From Archangium violaceum (GTDB taxonomy: Bacteria > Myxococcota > Myxococcia > Myxococcales > Myxococcaceae), in assembly GCF_016887565.1 (NCBI RefSeq), contig NZ_CP069396.1:4243001-4307000 (forward strand): a stretch of DNA of 64,000 nt. The letters run 5' to 3'. Within the stretch, counting starts at the first letter, position 1, and each line of letters opens with the position of its first letter. This document shows, piece by piece, positions 56,960 to 64,000 of the stretch. The position numbers and the translations under genes were made by a program. The notes beneath the pieces are model-generated. The model saw only the letters and a list, made by a program, of their open reading frames with translations. It was not told the DNA's origin and searched no databases.

Positions 56960-57011
56960 CTCAGAGCGGCGGGTAACTTTTAGTGGAAGCGGCGGGAATC
57001 GAACCCGCCGC
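56960..57011 (-). repeat. ssrA/tRNA-like attachment scar, copy 5
   Basis: CTCAGAGCGGCGGGTAACTT then GTGGAAGCGGCGGGAATCGA and ACCCGCCGC at 56983-57011. Same order as copy 2, with one change (GTGGAAGC for GTGGAGGC). No 5' part of a tRNA-like gene follows at higher coordinates; a protein gene ends 18 bp later. Confidence 0.7.
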
Positions 57012-57028
57012 TTCGTACCGCTGTGTGG

Positions 57029-58099
57029 CTACTCGAAGAGAGACACCTCGCTGAGCTCGGAGATACGGGCGCTGGTTTCCGTCGCGATGGCGTGGATGCG
57101 CACGTGGCTCAGCGGGGTGGGGTTGTTCAGCTCGAGCTCGATGAAGAACTTGTCCTGCTTGTCCTTGAGGTTGGCCAATGGCATCCACGTGTTGCCATCG
57201 GTGCTTCCCTCGAACGTCAGCTCATTCACCGAGAAGGCCGTGCGGAAATTGCGCAGCAGCGCCTTGCGCAGCACCCTGGGCTGCGCCAGCTGGATGACCA
57301 CATCGCGGGTGCCTTCCTGGAAGAAGACCGTGTCGGTGAGCTTGCCATCCGTCAACGGGCACGTCGTGGACGAGCCAGGGTAGGTGCAGCTGGCGCCCCG
57401 GCTGACCGGGACGAGCGCGCGCCGGGGCAGGTCCACCGCATCTCCCGCGTAGCGCAAGGTGAACTTCGTGCCGCCCGTCTCGACCGTGCGCACGGCGTAG
57501 AGGTCCGCCTCGAGGTCCGCCACGTCCTCCAGGTAGTGGTCGCTCACCTGCACTGGCGACTGCACCTGGCCGAACGACCAGATCCCTCCGGACGACTTGC
57601 TCCTCACCGACAGGGAATAGCCGGCACTGGCTCCATCGTGGGTGGCGGAGAGATCCTGGAAGCTCACGCCCACCCCCGTCGCGCCAGCGAGCGCCGTGGG
57701 CGCGCCGCTCCACTCCTGAAGCGTGGGCACCTGCACGTTCTCGGTCTGCACGATGAACTCGGCCTCCACCGTGCGCCCCTTCTCTCCCGCGGGGGAACGC
57801 AGGGAGAAGCAGCGCGCCAGGCTGCCATTCTGGGTGTCCGCTCCCAGCAGCTGCAGGCTGAAGTTCCCCTCCGCGTCGGTCTTCACCGACTTCCAGTTCA
57901 CGCCGAAGATGTCGAAGGCACAGCTCGAGTTCCCGCTGCGATCGATCCTCAGCAGCGTGTTCGCCACCGGCTGCTTGTCCTGCCTGATCACCTTGCCCGT
58001 GAGCAGGACGTCCACCGCAGGGTCCAGCGTGCTCTCGGTGCAGCCCACACTGGTCACCGCCGCGGCGCACGCCACCTTCATCCATCGGTTCATCGTCAT
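57029..58099 (-). CDS. Lipoprotein with carboxypeptidase-regulatory-like and discoidin-like domains
   Basis: 356 residues. Lipobox near VTSVGC (Cys about 20). Residues 30-110 resemble a carboxypeptidase-regulatory/CNA-B-like domain (LLTGKVIRQDKQPVANTLLR, TDAEGNFSLQLL). The C-terminal about 110 residues resemble an F5/8 type C/discoidin fold (FRTAFSVNELTFEGSTDGNT, WMPLANLKDK, LSHVRIHAIATET). A surface ligand-binding role is likely. ATG 58099 follows GGGGGA. It is divergent from the transglutaminase/TPR gene with a 195-bp spacer. Confidence 0.7.
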   Translation of the reverse strand: MTMNRWMKVACAAAVTSVGCTESTLDPAVDVLLTGKVIRQDKQPVANTLLRIDRSGNSSCAFDIFGVNWKSVKTDAEGNFSLQLLGADTQNGSLARCFSLRSPAGEKGRTVEAEFIVQTENVQVPTLQEWSGAPTALAGATGVGVSFQDLSATHDGASAGYSLSVRSKSSGGIWSFGQVQSPVQVSDHYLEDVADLEADLYAVRTVETGGTKFTLRYAGDAVDLPRRALVPVSRGASCTYPGSSTTCPLTDGKLTDTVFFQEGTRDVVIQLAQPRVLRKALLRNFRTAFSVNELTFEGSTDGNTWMPLANLKDKQDKFFIELELNNPTPLSHVRIHAIATETSARISELSEVSLFE

Positions 58100-58294
58100 G
58101 TCGATCCCCCAGCTCCGGTGAAAGGGCCGGAGCAAGCTGCCCATTCTTTGTCGGGAGGCGGACTCATGGGATCCCACCAGCGGTGATGGCCAGTTCGCCC
58201 TCGGGTGCGTGTTTCCCTCCATCCCGGCTTTCGTTCCACCCTCATTTGATTTTTATGGACGTGGCTGATCTAGTCCGTCTCCTTTTCTCAAACG

Positions 58295-61200
58295 ATGGGT
58301 GCCGTTGCCGCGATGAGACCGTTCGCGCTGTGTCTGGGGTTGCTCTCGCTCTCTCTCTCCGCCCTGGGCGCCGAGCGAGGTCCACTGCCCTGGGAGGGCA
58401 CCGCCTTCGAGGCGTCTCCGGCCGTGATGTCCCGGGCCGCCGCCGCGTTGCCCGCGCCGGAGTCGCGCGAGGCCGACGTGGAGGTGTTGGTGGAGGAGGG
58501 GCGCTACGAGGAGATCGGCCCCAACCGCTGGCGCACCACCACGCACCGGGTCTTCCGCATCCTCAATGAGGCGGGTGTCCAGACCTGGGCGGAGACGCGC
58601 GCCGACTGGTCCCCGTGGCGCCAGTCCCGGCCGAAGATCCGCGCCCGCGTCATCTCTCCCCAGGGCCAGGAGCACTGGCTGGAGCCCCAGACGCTGCACG
58701 AGGCGACGGTGGAGGACTCGACGCCCAACCTCTACACCGATCAGCGGGTGCTGCGCGCGCCCCTGCCCGCGCTGCGCGTGGGCTCCGTCGTCGAGGAGGA
58801 GTCGGTGGTCGAGGACACCCAGCCGTTCTTCGACGCCGGCACCATCGAGCACTTCTACTTCGCCAACTCCGTCCCCGTGCGCAAGGTGCGCCTGCTCATC
58901 GACGCGGAGCCCTCCACCCAGTTGTCGCTCCGCGTCCGCGGGCTCCCGCTCGAGCCCGTGCCTCAACACCAGGGGGCCCGCAAGCGGCTCTTCTTCGAGG
59001 GCGGCCCCTACGCCCCGGTGACGCCGCTCGAGGCGAACGTCCCTCCCTCGGAGGCCTTCTACCCGCATGTGGCCTTCTCCACCGGCCGCTCCTGGAACGA
59101 GGTGGCCTCCACCTACCACCGCATCGTCGAGTCCAAGCTCGCGGGCCAGTCCCTGCAGACCCAGGCCCGCTCCCTCACCAAGGGCTCCAATCCGAAGGAC
59201 CGTCGGGCCGTGGCGCAGCGCCTGCTGGAGTGGGTGCAGGGTTCGGTGCGCTACACGGGGCTCGAGTTCGGTGCCTCGGCCGTCGTTCCCACCAGCCCCC
59301 AGGACACGCTCGCGCGGCAGTTCGGCGACTGCAAGGACCTCTCCACCCTGATGGTGGGGCTGCTGCGCGCCTCGGGCCTCCCCGCCCACGTGGCGCTCGT
59401 CCGCTCGGGTCGTGAGGACGTGCCCGAGTTGCCCGGCATGGGCTTCTTCAACCACGCCATCGTCTATGTGCCCGGCTCGCCCGCGCTGTGGATCGATCCC
59501 ACGGACCCCGCCGCCGAGGTGGGCGGGCCCGTGGCCGGGCTCGAGGGCCGTCATGCGCTGGTGGCCGCGCCGGACACGCAGGGCCTCACCCTCATCGACG
59601 AGGCGCCCCCGGCGGAGAACGCCGCCGTCTTCACCCGCAGCATCCTGCTCGCCGAGGAGGGGCCCGCGCGGGTGCTGGAGACGCGCGAGCTGCGCGGGGC
59701 GCTCGCCGGAGACTACCGGCGCCTGCTGCGCGGCATGCGCCCGGCCGACTTCCGCCGCAACATGGAGGCCCTGGCCGCCGCCCAGTACCGGGGCTCGCTG
59801 GCGGGGCTGAAGTACTCGCCGCTGGAGGAGCGCACCGGGCCCTTCCGGTTGGACCTGGATGTCTCCTCCGCGCGCTTCGCCACCACCGGCTGGCGCGAGG
59901 CCCGCGTTCCCCTGCGCATCGACTCGCCCCTGGCCTGGCTGCCGGAGGTGCTCGACGACGTGAGCGACCTGCTGCCCGACGAGCTGGGCCGCAAGCCCGT
60001 CTCCGCGGCGCGCCGCAAGTCGGACCTGGTGCTGCCCGTGGCCTACAAGGCCGAGGTGCGCTACCGCGTGCGGCCCCCTCCGGGCTTCTCCGTTCGCACC
60101 CTGCCTCGCGACGAGACGCTCCGCCTGGGGCCCGCGGTGCTGTCGCTGCGCTACTCGCGCGACGAGGAGGGGGGGCTCGCCGCCGACTTCTCCTTCGAGA
60201 CCGTCAAGCGCCGCTACTCCGCCGACGAGGTCAACGCCTTCCGCGACGCCCTGGCGAAGCTCGCCCGGCGCGAGCCGCTGGTGGTGGAGCTGGAGGATCG
60301 CGGCCAGCGCCTCGTGGAGAACGGGCGGGTGCGCGACGGCCTCGACCTGTACGAGAAGCTGCTGTCGCGCGCTCCGGCCTCCGGGCTGGTGCGGGCCCGC
60401 TACGCCGGCTCGCTGCTGGGTCTGGGCTTCGGGGAGCAGGCGCGCGCCGAGGCCCGCCGCGCCGTGGAGCAGCGTCCCGACTCCCCCCTGGTCCACCATG
60501 TCCTCGCCTGGGTGCTGCAGCATGACCTCCAGGGCCGGCTGCGCCACGAGGGCGCCGACCTGGAGGGGGCCGTGGCCGCCTGCCGCAAGGCGCTCGACCT
60601 GGAGCCGGACAACGTGGCGGCGCGGGCGTTGCTCGCCGAGCTGCTCGAGTACAACCCGCGCGGCGAGCGCTTCGGGCAGGGCGCTCCGCTCGCCGATGCC
60701 CTCACGTCCTGGCGGAACCTGCGGGACTCGGTCGCGGACCGGGACGTGGAGGACCGCTACCTGCTGGCCCTCTTCCACTCGGGGGCCGCCCAGGAGGCGC
60801 TGGAGACGGCCCGGGCCGCCCGCTCCTCCACGCTGCGCGATCAGGTGCTGATCATGACGCTGGCCGAGCTGAAGGGCGCGCGCGAGGCCATCACCGAGGC
60901 GGAGCGCTCGCTGGATGGTCTGGAGGGACGCCGCGCGGCGCTGTCCATGGCCGGCGGCCACCTGCTCACCAAGCGCCGCTACCCCGAGGCCGCGCAGCTC
61001 TTCGAGGCGGCGCTCCGTGGGGCGTATGACCCGGATCTCGAGACCCGGCTGGAGCTGACGCGCAAGGTGCGTCGTACCGAGGAGTCCAAGGCGGACGAGG
61101 GACCCGAGGGCCTGGTGCGCCGCGTCGTGCTCGCGGCCTGGACGGAGCGCAGCGCGCAGGACTTCGAGAAGGCCGTCCGTCCGCTCCTCTCCAAGCGCGA

Positions 61201-62500
61201 CCGGGCCGACAGCGAGCTGCGCCAGACGCTGCGGGCCCTGCATGCGCGGGCCGCCCGCTATGTGCGGCTGGCCAACCTGGACGCCGCTGGCGTGGCCGCC
61301 ATGGCCGACCTCGCCGTGGCCGCGTTGGATCTCCAGGTCGATGGCAAGGAGAAGGTGGGCTACCGGGTGGGGTTGAGACTGCCGCTCGGAGGCATCCCCG
61401 CGGACACCTGGTTCGTGGTGCGCGAGGAGAAGGAATACCGGCTGCTCGCCACCTCCTCGGATCCGCGTCCGCTCGGCGCGGAGGCGCTGCGCTGGTTCGA
61501 CGCCAACCACGCCACCGAGGGCGTCCTGTGGTTGCAGTGGGGCATGGAGTCCGCGCAGAACCTGCCCACCGAGGGCCTGGGGCCCCTGGGGAGCTTCTTC
61601 GCGACGCTGCGGGGCTTCTCCGGCATGGAGGCCGTGTCGGATCTGCGGCGCGCCGCCGCCTACCTCGGGGCCAGCACCGGAGAGCCGCGCGTCATCAAGA
61701 CCCTGGAGGCCGACGCCCGGTACGCCACCGGAGAGCTGCGGCAGCGGCTGCATCTGGCGCTGGCCGTGGCCCACGAGGCGGCGGGCAACATCCCCACGGC
61801 CAACATCTGGTTGGACGAGGTGCGCCAGGAGGTGCCCGCCTCGCTGGAGGCCTTCCTGCTCAAGCGCTCCCTGCTGGCGGCCGAGGGCAAGTGGCAGGGA
61901 ATGCGCGAGGTGGCCGAGAGCCGGCTCAACTTCCTGCACCAGGATCCGCAGGGACTGCGGGCGCTCCTCGATGCGGCCGTGCAGCTCGGGGACTGGAAGG
62001 CCGTGGACCAGACCGGGTTGCAGCTCATGAGGCTGGGCGCGGCCAGCGCGGAGACGTACCGCACGCTCGCCTGGGCGGAGCTGCTGCGGGGCCGCGCCTC
62101 GTCCGAGGCGGTGGACGAGGCGCAGCGGGCCGTGTCGCTGACCGAGCGCGAGGACCCCGAGTCGCTCGCCGTGCTCGCCGCGCTCCTGGTGGGGACGGGA
62201 CGGTTGGAGGAGGCACGCAGGCTGGTGGACGAGGCGCTCGCCCAGGGTGGCTCGAACACGGTGGATGGGGGCGTCCTCTACGTCCGGGGCCGGCTCGCCG
62301 AGGCCTATGGGATGACCGATGCCGCGCGAGCCCTCTACCGCGCCGTCTCCGCTCCCGAGGAGGCCGATGCCCGCTCGTTCCAGAAGCTCGCCCAGGCACG
62401 GCTCTCGCGCGTCAAGGACGGCGGGGCGCCAGCCCGCCCGGCGAAGAAGACCCCGGCGAAGAAGACCGAGGCACGCAAGCCCAGCCGCCGTTCCCGGTAA
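58295..62500 (+). CDS. Secreted DUF3857/transglutaminase-like protein with TPR repeats
   Basis: 1401 residues. Signal peptide (FALCLGLLSLSLSALGA; an internal ATG at 58313 is an alternative start). Residues about 45-240 are a DUF3857 domain (VLVEEGRYEEIGPNRWRTTT), about 270-420 a transglutaminase-like domain with Cys346 (QFGDCKDLSTLMVGLLRASG), His387 (GFFNHAIVYV) and Asp401 (LWIDPTDP), an intact C-H-D triad. From about 640 to the end are many TPR-like helices (AGSLLGLGFGEQARAEARRA, AVACRKALDLEPDNVAARAL), with a basic Lys/Pro tail. Such proteins are probably periplasmic peptidases or cross-linkers. The gene stands alone; a hairpin follows. Confidence 0.9.
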   Translation: MGAVAAMRPFALCLGLLSLSLSALGAERGPLPWEGTAFEASPAVMSRAAAALPAPESREADVEVLVEEGRYEEIGPNRWRTTTHRVFRILNEAGVQTWAETRADWSPWRQSRPKIRARVISPQGQEHWLEPQTLHEATVEDSTPNLYTDQRVLRAPLPALRVGSVVEEESVVEDTQPFFDAGTIEHFYFANSVPVRKVRLLIDAEPSTQLSLRVRGLPLEPVPQHQGARKRLFFEGGPYAPVTPLEANVPPSEAFYPHVAFSTGRSWNEVASTYHRIVESKLAGQSLQTQARSLTKGSNPKDRRAVAQRLLEWVQGSVRYTGLEFGASAVVPTSPQDTLARQFGDCKDLSTLMVGLLRASGLPAHVALVRSGREDVPELPGMGFFNHAIVYVPGSPALWIDPTDPAAEVGGPVAGLEGRHALVAAPDTQGLTLIDEAPPAENAAVFTRSILLAEEGPARVLETRELRGALAGDYRRLLRGMRPADFRRNMEALAAAQYRGSLAGLKYSPLEERTGPFRLDLDVSSARFATTGWREARVPLRIDSPLAWLPEVLDDVSDLLPDELGRKPVSAARRKSDLVLPVAYKAEVRYRVRPPPGFSVRTLPRDETLRLGPAVLSLRYSRDEEGGLAADFSFETVKRRYSADEVNAFRDALAKLARREPLVVELEDRGQRLVENGRVRDGLDLYEKLLSRAPASGLVRARYAGSLLGLGFGEQARAEARRAVEQRPDSPLVHHVLAWVLQHDLQGRLRHEGADLEGAVAACRKALDLEPDNVAARALLAELLEYNPRGERFGQGAPLADALTSWRNLRDSVADRDVEDRYLLALFHSGAAQEALETARAARSSTLRDQVLIMTLAELKGAREAITEAERSLDGLEGRRAALSMAGGHLLTKRRYPEAAQLFEAALRGAYDPDLETRLELTRKVRRTEESKADEGPEGLVRRVVLAAWTERSAQDFEKAVRPLLSKRDRADSELRQTLRALHARAARYVRLANLDAAGVAAMADLAVAALDLQVDGKEKVGYRVGLRLPLGGIPADTWFVVREEKEYRLLATSSDPRPLGAEALRWFDANHATEGVLWLQWGMESAQNLPTEGLGPLGSFFATLRGFSGMEAVSDLRRAAAYLGASTGEPRVIKTLEADARYATGELRQRLHLALAVAHEAAGNIPTANIWLDEVRQEVPASLEAFLLKRSLLAAEGKWQGMREVAESRLNFLHQDPQGLRALLDAAVQLGDWKAVDQTGLQLMRLGAASAETYRTLAWAELLRGRASSEAVDEAQRAVSLTEREDPESLAVLAALLVGTGRLEEARRLVDEALAQGGSNTVDGGVLYVRGRLAEAYGMTDAARALYRAVSAPEEADARSFQKLAQARLSRVKDGGAPARPAKKTPAKKTEARKPSRRSR

Positions 62501-62513
62501 CGGAATGAGTCGA

Positions 62514-62545
62514 GGGGCCGGCCCGGGAGCTGCCGGACCGGCCCC
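62514..62545. terminator. Hairpin between convergent genes
   Basis: GGGGCCGG (62514-62521) pairs with CCGGCCCC (62538-62545), 16-nt loop that can pair further (CCGG within); TTCAACT follows. It serves the transglutaminase gene and the opposing MopE-like gene. Confidence 0.65.
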
Positions 62546-62565
62546 TTCAACTCCTCGCCGAGGCT

Positions 62566-64000
62566 CTACCGCGCGGAGGACACGGTCGAGCTGGGGCTGG
62601 TGCCGCTGATGCAGCCACCCGCCACGGTGTCATTGCTGTCGTTGCCGTTGCTGACGTAGGCGGCCCCGCACCCCGGCCGGCCACAAGAGTCGGCGTAGAC
62701 GTTCGGGTTGCCGCAACCGTCGCCATCCCTGTCCTCGTACCAGCGCGTCACCACCCAGGCACCGGAGTGCGAGTCGTTGCAGTCATCGGGTGCGGCGGCC
62801 AGGTACTTGCCCTTGACGAGGACCTTGCCACTCGCGTCCTTGAGGTCGCTGGGGTCCGTGCACCAGCGGAGCTGGAATCCGGTACCGGCGTGGCCATCCC
62901 GGTCCGCGTCTCCGTACCAGAGGCGCGCGCCACGAGGATCGTCCTCGATGGGCACGTCCACGTCGTTCTCATCACCGTCGCAGTCGTTGTCCACCTGGAC
63001 GCCCGTCAGCTCACACAGCTCAATGGCCTCGGGGTGCACGTCCGGCTTGACGTCATCGCAGTCCCGATCCTTGTTGGAGTAGCCGGTGATGGCAGTGCAG
63101 CTCCGCACGGTGACGGACGTCTGACCGAACCCGTCACCGTCCGCGTCGCGGTACCAGGTGGGTGCATCCACGGCGTCGTCCACTCCACCCGAGCAGTTGT
63201 TGTCCACCTGCGTCTGGGTCGTGGGCTCGCAGACCTCGGATCGGCCCGGGCTGACGCTGGAACGGCTGTCGTCGCAGTCCATGTTGTTGGCGACGTACTC
63301 GCCCTCGGGCTTGCGGCACGACACCACGGAAGAGCTGACCTGGGCGCCGTAGCCGTCGTTGTCGGTGTCCGGGTACCAGGTCGTCGTGGGCAGGCCCTCG
63401 TCGATCTGCGCGTCGCAGTCGTTGTCCTTGCCATCGCACACCTCGGTGGCACCGGGCTTCGTGGCGGACGTGCCATCATCGCAGTCCGTCTTGCTGGTGA
63501 CGTAACCGGCGGGCGCGGTGCAGGCCTGGATCTTCAGGTTGGGATCCGTCGTCCCCACCCCGTCCCTGTCGGCGTCCACGTAGAAGGTGAGCAGCACGCC
63601 CTCGTCGATCTGCGCGTCGCAGTCGTTGTCCTTGTTGTCGCACACCTCGGTGGCACCCGGCCGGATGGCGTTGCTGCTGTCGTTGCAGTCCGTGTTGTTG
63701 GCGACGTAGCCCGAGGCAGCGGTACAGCTCTGGCTGAAGAGGGCCGGGTTGCCGTACCCATCCCCGTCCGCGTCCCGGTAGAACGTGCCCTTCACGCCCT
63801 CGTCGGTGTCGAAGTTGCAGTTGTTGTCCAGCCCGTCGCACACCTCCGCCTTGCCAGGGTAGATCTGCGCCCCCTTGCCCGGTGCCGGAGTGTCGTTGCA
63901 GTCATCGCTGATGGCGGAGTAGCCCGTGGGCTGGGTGCAGGCCAGGGCGGTCTGGGTGGGCACTCCATGGCCATCCCCGTCGGCATCCCGGTAGAAGGTG
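62566..64000 (-). CDS. MopE-type metal-binding-repeat protein, 5' end off the window
   Basis: At least 478 residues; the frame is open to the right edge, so the signal peptide is outside. It consists of tandem about 55-residue units of the putative metal-binding motif seen in MopE (PF11617): C-D-G-K-D-N-D-C-D-A-Q-I-D-E-G followed by an aromatic-rich segment, D-x-D-x-D-G-x-G and G-Y-V-x-x-x-x-D-C-D-D. About seven units are visible (for example VCDNKDNDCDAQIDEG, YPDTDNDGYGAQ). These D-x-D-x-D-G loops bind Ca or Cu and the proteins are secreted or outer-membrane attached. Common in myxobacteria. Convergent with the transglutaminase gene. Confidence 0.88.
   Translation of the reverse strand, partial: TFYRDADGDGHGVPTQTALACTQPTGYSAISDDCNDTPAPGKGAQIYPGKAEVCDGLDNNCNFDTDEGVKGTFYRDADGDGYGNPALFSQSCTAASGYVANNTDCNDSSNAIRPGATEVCDNKDNDCDAQIDEGVLLTFYVDADRDGVGTTDPNLKIQACTAPAGYVTSKTDCDDGTSATKPGATEVCDGKDNDCDAQIDEGLPTTTWYPDTDNDGYGAQVSSSVVSCRKPEGEYVANNMDCDDSRSSVSPGRSEVCEPTTQTQVDNNCSGGVDDAVDAPTWYRDADGDGFGQTSVTVRSCTAITGYSNKDRDCDDVKPDVHPEAIELCELTGVQVDNDCDGDENDVDVPIEDDPRGARLWYGDADRDGHAGTGFQLRWCTDPSDLKDASGKVLVKGKYLAAAPDDCNDSHSGAWVVTRWYEDRDGDGCGNPNVYADSCGRPGCGAAYVSNGNDSNDTVAGGCISGTSPSSTVSSAR

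Noticed and set aside
58253-61939. Very long minus-strand open frame (over 1200 codons) opposite the transglutaminase/TPR gene
   Set aside because: It is the mirror of a well-supported gene in high-GC DNA; its translation is low complexity and shows no domain.

Overview
High-GC window that reads as a myxobacterium, most likely suborder Cystobacterineae (Myxococcus/Archangium/Cystobacter type). The evidence is a DUF2381-type secreted protein paired with an eukaryotic-like Ser/Thr kinase, a 1760-residue kinase/ATPase/GAF/histidine-kinase hybrid, many lipoproteins, polymorphic lipoprotein toxins with immunity genes, MopE-type repeats and TPR/transglutaminase proteins. This is inferred from gene content; no rRNA or complete tRNA is present to confirm it.

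Layout. 0-6.2 kb: the end of a serine hydrolase, an EGF/VCBS-repeat lipoprotein, a graveyard of gene fragments including an IS91-like transposase tail, and a broken WHH-nuclease toxin with its SMI1/KNR4 immunity gene. 6.2-9.0 kb: an intact IS21-family element (istA/istB). 9-21.5 kb: a probable integrated island with an A+T-richer HEPN-type gene, a PD-(D/E)XK nuclease-like gene, a DUF2381/kinase pair, a pseudokinase/double-XRE operon, and a convergent excisionase-integrase pair at its right end. 21.5-33 kb: accessory single genes (AraC regulator with divergent hydrolase, beta-lactamase-family protein, secreted caspase-like candidate, HOD/QDO-like protein, GST, YciI) and an orphan mersacidin-type lanthipeptide precursor. 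33-39.3 kb: the giant sensor kinase and a YbaK deacylase. 39.3-43.7 kb: a four-gene operon (PP-loop ATPase, ATP-grasp ligase, class II glutaminase, Fe(II)/2OG oxygenase) that looks like an undescribed small-molecule pathway. 43.9-48 kb: a GlxA-like regulator with a divergent NmrA-like reductase, then an intact toxin/immunity pair. 48-52.7 kb: a membrane acyltransferase-like protein and a coupled mini-operon (37-codon ORF, SnoaL-like, acyl-CoA/AMP ligase, KAS III-like). 53-64 kb: a beta-helix glycosidase-like lipoprotein, an amidohydrolase, a discoidin-like lipoprotein, a transglutaminase/TPR protein and a MopE-repeat protein cut by the window edge.

One unifying structure is a roughly 30-50 bp element found five times in the same orientation (near 6.25/9.0, 21.46, 23.6, 55.3 and 57.0 kb). 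Read on the minus strand it is a T-arm plus acceptor 3' half, GGTTCGATTCCCGCC followed by GCCTCCAC, as in the 3' end of tmRNA (ssrA). At the three left-most copies it is followed by a GC-rich hairpin. I interpret these as attachment-site scars of successive islands inserted at ssrA or a similar tRNA-like gene. The integrase lies beside one copy, and the IS21 element sits inside another with a 6-bp target duplication. This would explain why the window is almost entirely accessory genes and fragments.
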